From the NCBI GenBank assembly GCA_025093985.1, contig JACAAK010000004.1:496001-560000 (forward strand): a stretch of 64,000 nt of DNA, written 5' to 3'. Of the stretch, positions 48,089 through 58,863 are shown piece by piece. How positions within the stretch are numbered: position 1 is the first letter of the stretch; each line of letters starts with the position of its first letter. The notes beneath the pieces are model-generated. The model had not been told where the DNA came from, did not search any database, and saw only the letters and a list, made by a program, of their open reading frames with translations. The stretch comes from Calvatia gigantea (taxonomy: Eukaryota; Basidiomycota; Agaricomycetes; Agaricales; Lycoperdaceae). Made by a program: the position numbers and the translations under genes.

Positions 48089-49969
48089 ATGATTCCTCCT
48101 ATTGGATGGGTCGCAAATCCACTCCTTGGGTCTGTCTTTTCCGTAGGACATAACGCGGCCAAGAGCGTCATGTTTCGTGTCTCTGCACTACTCCTCCAGT
48201 ACACCGTATTCAAATTTCTCTCGTACATCGCATGTCGCCTCACCGCCTACACAACTTTCCTCATGCTCCTGGAAGATTTCATCCAGAAATTTTACTTCCT
48301 CTCATCGCACGGCATCGATGGGAGATCCTGGATCATCGTCGTGTTTCTCGTCCTGTTCCCCGCCACTGGATTATACGACGCCTGGCTTTGGACACTCGAT
48401 GCCCCAGGCTACATCATCAAATCCACCTTGGTCAATTCGCTGTCGTTCTCCCAGCAGATGGTCCCCAATCCTACTTATATCATTCCCCTCCAGGGTGGCT
48501 CGAACGACATCAACCTCGACCGCACCATATCGGCTGATCTATACACCCAGAATATCACACTAATTGGAACATCCCTACCCCTCACACAAGACGTTGTTGC
48601 ACCTCTACGAACCCTATCCCCGAACGATCCACCACGGATATGGTTGGACGCGGAGGGCTGGTCAGTCGGTCCTGACCTTGGATGGCCCATGCTTACCAAT
48701 ACGCCTTCCTGCGCACCTAATACGACAGACACGCAGCAGAGATGGTCATGCCACCTGAACAACACGAGTGCCAACGACCTCTTCACACAAACTGTCGGAG
48801 AACCCCGTATCTGGTGGGACAATGCAACTCCCCAACCCGACATCCTCACTCCCATCCTCAAAGAAAATGTATGGGGCTCACTTGGCCCACACGGTTCTTC
48901 CGCAATTATGAAGCAGATCTTCGCTCTCACCAAGGGCCAACGGCGACAAACGTTTTTACAGACCGTGTGGAAAACCACAATGTCAACTCCGCCTACGGTC
49001 CCCCTTCAAGGTCAGGAGATACTGGAGTTGATCAGAAGGGCATGGAATACCGATCCAGATCAGGTGGTGGATCCTGAGATCAAGGGTCTTGCGGACGAAG
49101 TTGTCCTAGCACAAACGCGAGGAGACAGCCTTTCAATGGGACTTCTGGCTCAAGAACCTTTTGCACTTCGTGCGTCGGTGGTTGAATATCTTACAGTTGT
49201 AAATCCGATGAACGCTTCGGATCCGCAATTTTCTTCGCTCCGGATCAGAATATCCATCATCACTCTTATCCGTTCCGAGACATTCACACCTAACCCTCCA
49301 ATACAACCTTTCGCTCCTTGTTCCGTTCCATTTGCCAACATAGCCACCGGCGGTCGTGTACGGGATACCACTTGCGCTCAACGTACACCATCGTCAAATC
49401 AGCCGTCAACCGATACCTTCAAAGGCCAAATCGATACCTCCACTATCGTAATCCTGCCCGACATTATCGGAAAAGGAGACACGGACACCAGCCAAGGCGC
49501 GTTAGATATCCAAGGCCAGACTTCGTTCTTGAGGATCCAACAACACCTAGACGAACTCATGGCTTCAAGAGCCTTCATTCTGGGGGGCAATAGCGGCCCG
49601 ACACAACTCGCTTGGCAGGAGCCTGTAGCCGCCATCTCATACCTCCAGCTTATCCTCTTACTCGTTCCCGCCGTGCTGGCTATACTTGGGTGGCTGTTAA
49701 TGGCAGGTAATGCCACGAGCCATTATAAACATTCATTCCTTGCGGCCGTGTGCGCAACAACACATATCAGCGATAATTCCTGCCGCCGGATAGGATATCT
49801 CAAGAAACCGCCGCTTTTGACGCTGAACGAGGTTAGGCGGCACGTGGTAGTTGGAACTCCGAATGGAGGGACTCTGGCGAACGTGGAACGGGATCAAGTC
49901 GTTGCGTATGCAATGATCACGGAACCGTTGGACCTTGTCGACTTCGGCACCTACAAACGGAGGTGGTGA
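48089..49969 (+). CDS. Intronless membrane-anchored protein, function unknown
   Basis: A single open frame of 626 codons, unusual here because most neighbours have many introns. Hydrophobic segments lie near residues 25-65 (VSALLLQYTVFKFLSYIACR) and 80-98 (WIIVVFLVLFPATGLYDAWL), and near the C-terminus (YLQLILLLVPAVLAILGWLL). Between them lies a large, probably extracellular or lumenal part with several N-glycosylation sequons (NIT, NTT, NNTS, NAT) and paired Cys residues. The C-terminal cytosolic tail is about 75 residues. The layout of two N-terminal helices, a glycosylated domain and a C-terminal helix resembles uncharacterised membrane proteins of mushrooms. I recognise no enzyme motif. 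The MITE insertion lies upstream in its likely promoter. Confidence 0.85.
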   Translation: MIPPIGWVANPLLGSVFSVGHNAAKSVMFRVSALLLQYTVFKFLSYIACRLTAYTTFLMLLEDFIQKFYFLSSHGIDGRSWIIVVFLVLFPATGLYDAWLWTLDAPGYIIKSTLVNSLSFSQQMVPNPTYIIPLQGGSNDINLDRTISADLYTQNITLIGTSLPLTQDVVAPLRTLSPNDPPRIWLDAEGWSVGPDLGWPMLTNTPSCAPNTTDTQQRWSCHLNNTSANDLFTQTVGEPRIWWDNATPQPDILTPILKENVWGSLGPHGSSAIMKQIFALTKGQRRQTFLQTVWKTTMSTPPTVPLQGQEILELIRRAWNTDPDQVVDPEIKGLADEVVLAQTRGDSLSMGLLAQEPFALRASVVEYLTVVNPMNASDPQFSSLRIRISIITLIRSETFTPNPPIQPFAPCSVPFANIATGGRVRDTTCAQRTPSSNQPSTDTFKGQIDTSTIVILPDIIGKGDTDTSQGALDIQGQTSFLRIQQHLDELMASRAFILGGNSGPTQLAWQEPVAAISYLQLILLLVPAVLAILGWLLMAGNATSHYKHSFLAAVCATTHISDNSCRRIGYLKKPPLLTLNEVRRHVVVGTPNGGTLANVERDQVVAYAMITEPLDLVDFGTYKRRW

Positions 49970-50141
49970 GCGAGAATCTCAACCCATGTTGAAATCATGA
50001 TGGCGGACATAGAGAGTATATTTAATCGACAATCTTCATGGCTTTTTATATTCCTAACGCGAGTTTAACACGGACATCAGCGGCGACTATTATGAACTAT
50101 AAATATATACATGAAAGATAGAATATCGGGTTAGGAAGTCA

Positions 50142-51959
50142 CTAATCCTCACCACACAGAACAAATTCGATTAGTCCCATTTCTCCCGTCTCCCAGAGCT
50201 TAACGAACTGTAGCCCCGCAGCACTCCCGAGCTTGAGGAAATCTTCCAACGTTCTCTCGCGACTGTTCAAAAGCGTCATCATGTTGATATCCATCGTGTA
50301 CTGCCGAATGCGACCATCCCCAAAGTTAGGTAACAAAGGTTCGGGTGCTTGTGTGAATCTCGCTTCCTCCTCTGGTACACGATAGGCAGGCTGGACAATG
50401 AACTCATCTGTAACCGATTTGAGCAGAATTCTTTGATGCTAAATCCGTAAAGCCACTCACGGACTAGCACTTTGCTGCCAGGAATCATCACATTTCTCAC
50501 ACTATTCAGGATCTTGATGCAGTCTTCATCATTCCAATCATGCCTATCGCGGAATGGAAGCAGTTAAATAGCGATGACGTCCCCTTGGAAGTTACACTTA
50601 CAAGACATTCTTCAGCTACGAATCCGCTCTAAGCAATTCAGTACTCAAGAGTGGTGGGCCTGACTCACGAAATAGACATCACATCCTTGCTTAGGGGGCT
50701 CCTTGAAGAAGTCCAGTGGCAGAAATTCGATTCTTCGTTCGGCTATAGCCTCACGGCAGCGCTCGGGCCAGATCTTGTGTTCAGCAGCGTTGAGTTGTTC
50801 GGGGATATCTTGCAGGACAATCCGAAGTGCCGGATAGCGTTTCGCAAGTTGCAAAGATATGTTCCCGACACCAGCCGCCCACATCACATACGACTGATCC
50901 TTTTTTAAACTTACCCCAAGGGAAATCTAAGACCGAGGGCGCGACTGTGAGTCAGGCCAAAACTATAAGAGATGGTTATATGTACCGTAGACGACTGAAT
51001 CTGCTTCTATAGCAGCACCCCAACCCATCATGCTAGGTCCGAAACGCGCTGCACGTTTGATTTGATCCGAAGATGACTGAGGAAAGGTGAGAGGGCAGTG
51101 TCAATGGACAGAAAAAAACCACTAACCCCCGCGTAGTAATCAAATAAAGTGCCGTCAATTCCGAAACACTCCGAGAAAGCTGAATCCCGAGGCGATTCAG
51201 AGGCAGTCATATTGGGGTTATTGAGAATGTCACTCAGGACCGAGGCGGATTTGAAGCATTCGTCAGTTCTACGGAGATGTCGGAATCAACATAGATGAAA
51301 GAGATCGAAGGAGACGCACACATGCAGGCCAAAGCTAGACAGGGGATTGGTAGACACCAGATGCTTGCTCAGATGATTGTTGGAAAACGTTTCAGCATCG
51401 ACTGCCAAACATCAGAATATGGATCGGAGAACAGTAAGTCCTATCTTACCTTCTTGGAAGACGTGCTTAGTAGCGAGGAGACGCATGATCCGGCCAAGTT
51501 TTCCTTGATCGACCCCCGTCCGTCTTCCTAACTCTGATATATGAACACCAGAACGGCGTTCTTGAAGAATGTCGGGGATTTTGTTCGACAAGACGACTTG
51601 TAGGCACGCTGGTTCAAAGAACTGTAGAAGATGAATCAGCACACAATCATACCCTGTGAACCTGATACTGACCGCCATAAATTTCTGTTCCATGTGGTAA
51701 TGTCAGCGTTACTGAGCAGAGAGACGGGGGACTGGGCACTGACATTGACGAGGGTGTCACTGGGTCGGGCGACAAGCGAGCATAACTGGGCGCAGGCCGC
51801 CTCCATAATGTGTATTGAAGTGCGCAGTTCAGGATCAATGGTCTGCCCCCGTCCTGTTGGTCTAGGATCCGAGAGGTGCTTTTCAGCGGTCTGAGCTGCG
51901 TTCCCAATGAGGGCTACGAGTCTTCTCAGCTCTTCACTGCCGTTTGCCGGAGAGTCCAT
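50142..51959 (-). pseudogene. O-methyltransferase copy 4, frameshift in the SAM loop
   Basis: A diverged, unlinked member of the same O-methyltransferase family. Its start is MDSPANGSEELRRLVALIGN. It has kept the 12-nt micro-exon (51,673-51,684, KFMA), the winged-helix part (HISELGRRTGVDQGKLGRIM), the 14-nt micro-exon (50,602-50,615, LKNV), the catalytic His (HDWNDEDCIKILNSVRN), and the C-terminus (LLPNFGDGRIRQYTMDI to MGLIEFVLCGED). The SAM-binding loop reads VVCDVGG in one frame and VGNISLQLAKRYP in the next. One extra base at about 50,873 splits the GGGVG motif. Everything else looks functional, so this is either a very young pseudogene or a one-base assembly error. Confidence 0.8.
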
Positions 51960-52438
51960 AGATTGGCCTTGGTTGGGATAGCTGAGGTGTGTTATTCGCT
52001 CGAGTCTACGACACTTATATATATCCTCCGAACCGCTAGTTTCCTAGCCTGACTTGATCAGACCATGAGGTTCTGCGTTCCAGGGGTAGCCGAGAACGGG
52101 GAATCCCCGAATGTGCTTGAGATAGTCATGCACCGCGTTTGAGGTCGATAGGAACAATATATATGTTTGCAGTGCGAGTCAATATAGCGCCTCGGATTCT
52201 GACTTAACCGAGATGAGGTTGAAACAGATATGTCATAACAAGGGCTCGGATCAAATTATCGGACTTTGAATTGATTTAAGATCCAACTCCGGTTCTTCGG
52301 TTATTTTATCTTGTTTATCATCTTCTCTCTGCATTTTTCTGATATGTGTAGGGCCTTTCAGTGACATAAGAAAAAGAAGCTGCTTTTCTCACCCCTCATC
52401 CACGCTCTTTTTTATTTATTTTTCGTACCCGACCATTT
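51960..52438. other. Promoter side of methyltransferase copy 4
   Basis: A TATA-like run (cttatatatatcc) sits near 52,014-52,026, about 55-65 bp before the ATG at 51,959. The CCGCGG palindrome of the tandem copies is absent. Nothing else is supported. Confidence 0.4.
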
Positions 52439-52645
52439 TTAGTAGGCCCCTTGGATGTCTCCGTAGAAGCAAACACCTTTCGGACCGTATCCACTGTTTT
52501 CAACATATGCCATTTGCTCATGCGACTCGAACCCTGGGCTGCCGGGCGTTTCTTCCCGCAAATTTTCTTCGACCCATTCCGTTCGCAATTTTTTCAGCTC
52601 TTTATGGCAGGCAGCCTGGAACCCCAACCACCTCGTGCTAGACAT
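52439..52645 (-). CDS. Small unknown protein
   Basis: One frame of 68 codons from an ATG at 52,645: MSSTRWLGFQAACHKELKKL, then RTEWVEENLREE and the Gly-rich end YVENSGYGPKGVCFYGD. Its composition (charged helix, then a compact GYGPKGVC segment) looks protein-like rather than random, and the frame ends naturally. I know no family for it. It could be the last exon of a longer gene. Confidence 0.3.
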   Translation of the reverse strand: MSSTRWLGFQAACHKELKKLRTEWVEENLREETPGSPGFESHEQMAYVENSGYGPKGVCFYGDIQGAY

Positions 52646-52933
52646 TTTTATCCCACCGCCTGTTCCGACCTGTGGTAATCACCGCACTGGTGTACTTGGC
52701 TTTGGTAGAAGACCATTTGGCAACTTATCGAACCCGAAGCCCATCAATAGTTACAAAATATGCTACTGTGCGCACCACACTGAACTCTAGCTTGCCTTCT
52801 AGCCCTGAAGGCCCACCTTCATGTGTCACTGTAGAGACAACATGAAAATTTTCGACGGAATGACCGCAGATGGGGATAGACACCACATATAAGAGAAGGA
52901 ACTGGGGCTCCAGAATAGGTCCTCCCCTTGTAC

Positions 52934-54629
52934 ATGGCGTCCAATATTGAGAGTGCTGCGTCCCATCTGTACGTACACTATTCTACCGTGCGCAGTCTCC
53001 TGACACATGATCACCAGGTTGGCGGGGAAGTACTTCCAGCTAGCTGGTTTCGTCATGCTAGTGTACGATCATTGTGGGTCCTATCTGTTTTGAGCCTTGA
53101 CGTTTTGACTTGACGTCAACAGTCTTGACATTCTCACAAGAGGTGGACCGTATTTGGAAACAACGCCTCTCTGCGGCGTCTGTGCTATTCATTGTTAACC
53201 GCTACGCGACCCTTATACAATTCATTATACTTCTGGACGGTGAGCTTCAGAAAAAACCGATGCCATGGAATGCCCAATCATTTTTGTAGCCTTCAACGAT
53301 CCCCACTGGACAAAAGAAGTAAGTAGGCTATCATAAATACAGCTTCGAGTGTTATGTCTGACGGACACTTTTAGGTGTGGGTACTGTATGGGCAATTTGA
53401 AGCGTATGGACTAACGCTACTCAAGTTGCAATAAATTCGTCCTATTTGAGGGATCAACGACGGTTGCATTAGTCGCCATAGGCCAACGTACGCGCTTTTC
53501 TTCTTCGACAAACACACATTCTAACAATTTTACAAGTTATCATGATCCTGCGTGTCTTCGCCATCTATGAACGAAATCGATTTATTTTGGTTTTCTTGAT
53601 CACTCTGTGGTTCCTTCAAATTACCGTTTCTGCTGTCGGCCTACAAACTGGATTTGGTATGTCCCAGTGCAACCCCGACCCTTCCGCCGTAACTTACTTG
53701 AATCTCAGCTGTACCACTGCCACCTGGATTCACAGGTATTCTATTTCGGCATGTTACTAGATTTCTTCTCCATGTGCTTATCCGCTCTCAGGCTGCATTT
53801 TGACGGGCAAGAGCGCCCTCTTCCGTAAGCTGCTTCTTTTCCAGATTCGAACAAAGCTGACGTTTGCTGTCAAGCATCCCTATGGATCGCCCCTCTAATT
53901 ACCGACTCTGCAATATTCTTCCTTACGCTCTATCGCACGAGGCGTTATCTCAATTTTCACCACAGTTCTGCTTCTCCGTACGCCTCATTCTCCTTTCGTT
54001 TCAGACTCCCGCACCTCTCAATGTCCTCCCGTCCACCACCCCGCTCTGCCGCCACTCTTACTCTTTCGTTTGGTACAACTCTGGAAGCAATCAGGCTCAT
54101 GAGAAAAGTCGCTTACAGGACGATCACGGTCCTCGTTCGCGATGGAGCTTTATATTTCTTTTTGATATTTTTGGCAAATTTAATGAATGCTTTAATATTC
54201 TTCGTAGGTTATTGATTCCACCAGAACCTCTGAGTGCTAATAGTCACCCTTTAGCTGGCGGCACCGGACCTCAAGGCAATCGGGGCTTCATTCAGCCAAC
54301 TCTTAATGTCCGTAATGATTTCCCGCCTCGTTCTCAACCTCCGTTCGGTATCAGTCTCGCCTACCCGTTATCCTCCTGGCGATGCGGAATACCAGCAATA
54401 TCGCGAAAATGGCACCTCGATGTCTATTTCACAGCCTCAAGGTACTCAATTAGCTACGTACAACAGCAAACGGGAAACATCGTTGTGGACGCGCACCCTA
54501 GGAAATTTAGGTGCAGATGTGACATTCAGTTCGAGTGAGGGAGGTAGCGGAACAGGGACTGGCATAGGCGTAAAGGTTTCAACAACCACCGAGGTGGTGC
54601 GGGATATCCCGATGGAAAGGTTGAATTAA
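52934..54629 (+). CDS. DUF6533 domain membrane protein
   Basis: A spliced Agaricomycete DUF6533 protein. Exon 1 (ATG 52,934) encodes MASNIESAASHL. A GTACGT intron joins it to LAGKYFQLAGFVMLVYDH, and the next exon gives the domain core LTFSQEVDRIWKQRLSAASV and LFIVNRYATLIQFIILLD. Further exons give a Cys-containing loop (CNKFVLFEGSTTVALVAIGQ), VIMILRVFAIYERNRFILVF then LITLWFLQITVSAVGL, and later SPLITDSAIFFLTLYRTRRY, RTITVLVRDGALYFFLIFLA and NLMNALIFF. The Ser/Thr-rich cytosolic tail ends at 54,629. Seven hydrophobic helices fit a receptor-like fold, but the function is unknown. Some middle exon borders are provisional. Confidence 0.78.
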
Positions 54630-55510
54630 CGACATTTGAGGGGCTGCAGTTAAATTTTGTAATAATTCCTGTAGTTTTAGGCAACGTATAAAGCGCAGAG
54701 CTTTGAAAGTGATGTGTAGCTCACCAAAACAAATACTCTAAGAGCCTATACCCGGAGCTGCTTAGCGGCAAAACTTACTGTAATTAGTTTGTTGACCAGT
54801 CCTGGATTGGTGAGTAATCTGGGAAACTCCAGGCAAGGCCCGACGTGGCTGCGAGGTCCACAATCGGATCTGGTCTCTCGGGTAGCCTGACAGTTCCGAG
54901 GACGGAGCCCGGTGATATTGAGGATACTCGGTTCAAGGGAACAAGGAATCCCGGTCAGTACATGAGCCGAGACAGAACCAAGAGAACCTGAAAAAAAACC
55001 CGGTTCATTGCGGCTTAGTCTTGTTCATCCACAAGCAATAACTTATGCCAAGCAATGGGTCAAAGGGAGCGAATAACTTCTTCCATACTATGTCGAATGC
55101 CTACCAGCCCAGCTTGACAGAGGCAAAGCGACGTGTCAACCGGGAATGCGAACTAGTGTGCTGCGCCAGGCCTGAAAGTCCCGTTAGCATAATATTCGGA
55201 AGCCTGAGTGGACGCGGCTTGCGAGCCAACACGCAATTGTCCGCCTAACGCGCAGCTCACGATAGGCAGTAGACTGTTCCATGGATTTTGGCGGGCCCAG
55301 CTGGAGGTTAGTGTGTGCTAGGTCCATGTTGGCAATTATAATAAACCTCTGGACTCCGTATGCAATGCAATGCCAAGGCCATGGGTGGTGGCGTTTTTTG
55401 AATGGAAGTACTTCACTGGTGAATGCACAGGACAATAGTAATCACGTCGGATGATACGAGAACTATCTTTCACCTTCTTTGCTTTCTTTCCAACGAACAT
55501 CCGAGTGTTA
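54630..55510. other. Intergenic, partly duplicated flank
   Basis: 55,370-55,510 is similar to 58,710-58,863, showing that the hydrolase duplication reaches past the coding part. The rest has no supported feature. Confidence 0.5.
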
Positions 55511-57796
55511 TCATAAAAACGCGTGATTAGCAGACCTCCAGAACTTACTCAACTCTTCCACTGTGTCTCGCATCAAACTTTCTTGTGCGTCGGTGAACAC
55601 GGCTTCGCTGGTCTGTTCTCCACCCTTCTCCGAGTCACGAAGGGCTGAATCCGGGAATGGGGGTGAAATAACTGGACACACCGTACCCTCTGATGGAAGT
55701 GTTCCAGAGAGGAAGTATTCCCTGATGTGAGATTGTGTGCAGACCGAGGGTCCGCTGACGGAGCAGCGCTAAACGGGTAGGGAGATACGCAAGCTCAGTG
55801 TTTTGTCTGCAACGCTCTTCATCACAACGAACGACAGGATAACGCGTACACCAGGAGAGTCCTGCGTAAGGACGCGCGAACCAGGGAACCGATTTGACAT
55901 TGTTTTCGCACTGATGTAGATGTTTCAGTACGGCGCGAGTGGACGCAAGATTAGACGCATACTGGGCCAGTGGGCAGACGGGATCTGCGGGGGATCACAT
56001 CGTAACGTGAGCCAGCAACAGCAGTGTCGTGACACTCACCCGCTGTATTCCCAACAAACAAGATGGGAAATTTCGTCTTGCCCTCAACAGGGCCCTGGAA
56101 GCTTTCTTGGCCTTTGGCCATCCCACACAATTCAATGGAAGGCCCGCCCAAATATCTGTCCATTCTGACTCATGACTGAAGTCCTCGAAGAATTTTCTCG
56201 CAGACACAAGGTTCGGGAATACGTTTTTTCCATCAGAGCATATGATGGCCGGCAACGCTTCTTCGAGGATGGACTCAAAGTCACTCTCACGCTGTTCCTT
56301 GTCGGAAGAAAAGGGGCAACTTGGACACCTGAACGTTGGCAACTCAATGAATCTCCACATTCGCCCGGGATCCCTACTGGGGCCACCCAAATCAGCCAAA
56401 GCCTCTGCTAAAGTGGGCCAAGTAGCCCATGGGGAGTACAATACAGAAAAAATTGTAGCACGGACTCGAGAATAGTCAAGGATGCCATAGGACGTGGAGG
56501 TATGGACAGGAATAGGGTTCCTGATGAGATCTGTGTAGATTCGGGTGAGATTGGTCGCAATAAGCGAGGGCGATGAGGCCCAAAATGCACATGGGGAAGG
56601 GCCAGCAGCATGGCACATCTTCAAGAAGTGGTTGAGGGTTGAAGAGGTATCAAGGAGGTTGTTATTCCACAGTGCTGAGGGGAGGGGTTTGTCAGTGGAA
56701 GGTGGAAGAATGAAAAAGGAGAGGTGTGTACTGGCGTAGTAATTTTCTGCGTCGGCCACACCGTCGAGCACCATACGCTCAAATTTGTTCTTCGGTATTG
56801 TGTCAGGATGTCGGCTATATGGACAAAAGTAACAAGACTCGCCGGGAACAGTGCTGCAAACGTCGAGCCTAATATCGTTCCATATGAAAATCCCCAATAC
56901 ATCAACTTCTCCCTCCCAAATGCCTTGACAATACTCAACATGTCGTACGCGGTCTGCTCGGTGTGGACATTCCCTAACCACTCCCTGGCCCTTTCCCCAG
57001 CGAGTTTATTCGTTACAACCGCGCGAGCCCATGTTCTTTCAATGCTCTGCCCCTTCTCACCATCGATGTCATGAATTTCGTCCCTAACCCCTCCACGGAG
57101 AACGTCAGCATCCGGTCCAGCCCATACCTCCCTCTCTCCCTTCGCCGCATCATCAAAGAACGTAATCTTGGGTGTCGACCGTCCAACTTCCCTCGGATCG
57201 AAACCAACAATATCAAACTCCTCGCCTAGGACCTGAACTAGCAAGTCGCCTGCCCGGTTGATTATATTAACACCACTACTCCCCGGGCCACCCGGATTGA
57301 TGAGGATTGGGCCACGATAACGCGGATGTGGCTCCGAAAGATTGTAAGTGAGGGAGGCGAAGGGGGAGGGTTTGCGGATGAGTGCGATTGTGGCATGGCC
57401 CGGGGATTCGGCTGAATGGTTCAGGTGGTTGAGGGGAACGAGGAGTCGGGCGCACTCGCGCTGGAGTGGTTTGTAACATTCGTGCCAGACGAGATTGTGT
57501 GTCGGCTCGACCTGCAGGTAAGGCACCCGTTGGTATTCATGGTCTCTGTGAACGAAAATATGGTTGCCTACATCGATCCAATAGAAGTCTTTGGTTGCGC
57601 TTCAAGAACTTTGGGGACCTTCGGGGCCAGAGTGGCTCCAAAAGAGTGCTGATACCACCAAAATTATCAGAGTGAGCATCGATATAACCCACAGGCGCAC
57701 AAAAGCTGGATTCAGATTACATATCGTTCTATGGTGGGGGATAGGTGCTATCAAACCTGCCGATATGTTGGGAGTCTTCAGATGGAGTCCTACCAC
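55511..57796 (-). pseudogene. Alpha/beta hydrolase (tripeptidyl-aminopeptidase type), copy 1, frameshifted
   Basis: A serine hydrolase of the MEROPS S33/TAP-like type, expected to cleave N-terminal peptides outside the cell. An N-terminal membrane anchor (ISMLTLIILVVSALFW) is followed by VEPTHNLVWHECYKPLQREC, the oxyanion segment ILINPGGPGSSG, and the nucleophile motif YWGFSYGTILG. A cap region follows, then the TAP-like C-terminal domain with the acid (DPVCPLAH) and catalytic His (DSPGHCS). One G is missing at about 56,101 relative to copy 2 (aagaaagcttcc instead of aagaaaggcttcc), so WPKAKK is out of frame with FQGPVEGKTKFPILFVGNTA. The intron at 56,842-56,790 starts GC (gcgagt) where copy 2 has gtgagt. 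The stop is at 55,511. Either a recent pseudogene or a one-base assembly error. Confidence 0.8.
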
Positions 57797-58863
57797 GGAA
57801 ACCCTTGAAATGTTTGTTCAGGTGTATCGCATGATTGATTGATCAATATCATGAATAAAAATGACCTTAAGTGAGGAGGATAGAACTTGCGCTTCACTGG
57901 ATCCAATATAGCCGACAAGGGAGCTGGGTGGTGCTTTCCTACGATGCAGTGTGCTGGAGAGGGCCTTGAAGCACCTCTACAATTCTCATCTCTCCTAACA
58001 AGCTGACTACAGATTGTAAGTTGACCCATTTACCTACTACTATGTTATGCTAGGTGTGGAGGCTGGAAACTGGCTGGCCGTAAAACGAACAACCGAACAT
58101 CCACCCACCACTAGCTCTCAAGACGAAGTCCTTGTGTCAGTGTCTGTATAATTTCTGTCAACCCTTTTTGATCCCCGCGCACACACCCCCCTTCCTCATG
58201 TTCGGCTATCCTCTGCTTACCCCCAATCTACCACTACTCTCTTTAATTTCCGTAGCACCTCAGTTTCTATGATGTTTCACAGTAGTTTGCAATGCGCACG
58301 GACTCAGTTTCTCAGTATATAAGACCCATGGGCAGTAATAGCAGAGGATTGAATATAGAGGATCCCACTCTCTGTTTTTCTATCAACGCGTCTCTCTCTG
58401 TCTGTTGCCTCGTCCCTGAAACTTCGTTCTCTCTTAATCTACTCTTGTGTCCTTGAGCCGGACGAATTCGGCTCGGGGACTTATCCTCTCGGATCGCAGC
58501 ACGGATCAGGCTCATCGTTCCAACCTCCCCGTTCTGGTCTATCAACGAAGTCTCGTGACCTTGACCGAGCCTCTCCCCCCGAACTTGTTGTCTCTGTCTC
58601 AGCATTAACGGTCGACGGTCGGGACTGTGCCTGCCTCCTGTTTCTCCAATAGAACCGTTCACTGTCTCTACACTAGGGTTGCTGTTTTGGCACCCAAGAT
58701 GCTGACATCTCCTGGATCGCTATGTCTGGAATGGTGACATTTTTGAATGGGAGTAATTCATTGATGGATGAAAGCATGGGACAAGAGCAATCGCGTCAAG
58801 TAATAGTACAAGAGTTATCTTTCGTGTTCTTTGAACTTTTTCTGACAAAACGTCCCCATTTTC
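57797..58863. other. Spacer of the hydrolase duplication
   Basis: 57,797-57,960 resembles 61,124-61,330, the 5' flanks of the two copies. 58,710-58,863 resembles 55,370-55,510, the 3' flanks. Between them, 58,180-58,660 is pyrimidine-rich (ctctctctgtctgttgcc) and has no recognised gene. Confidence 0.5.
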
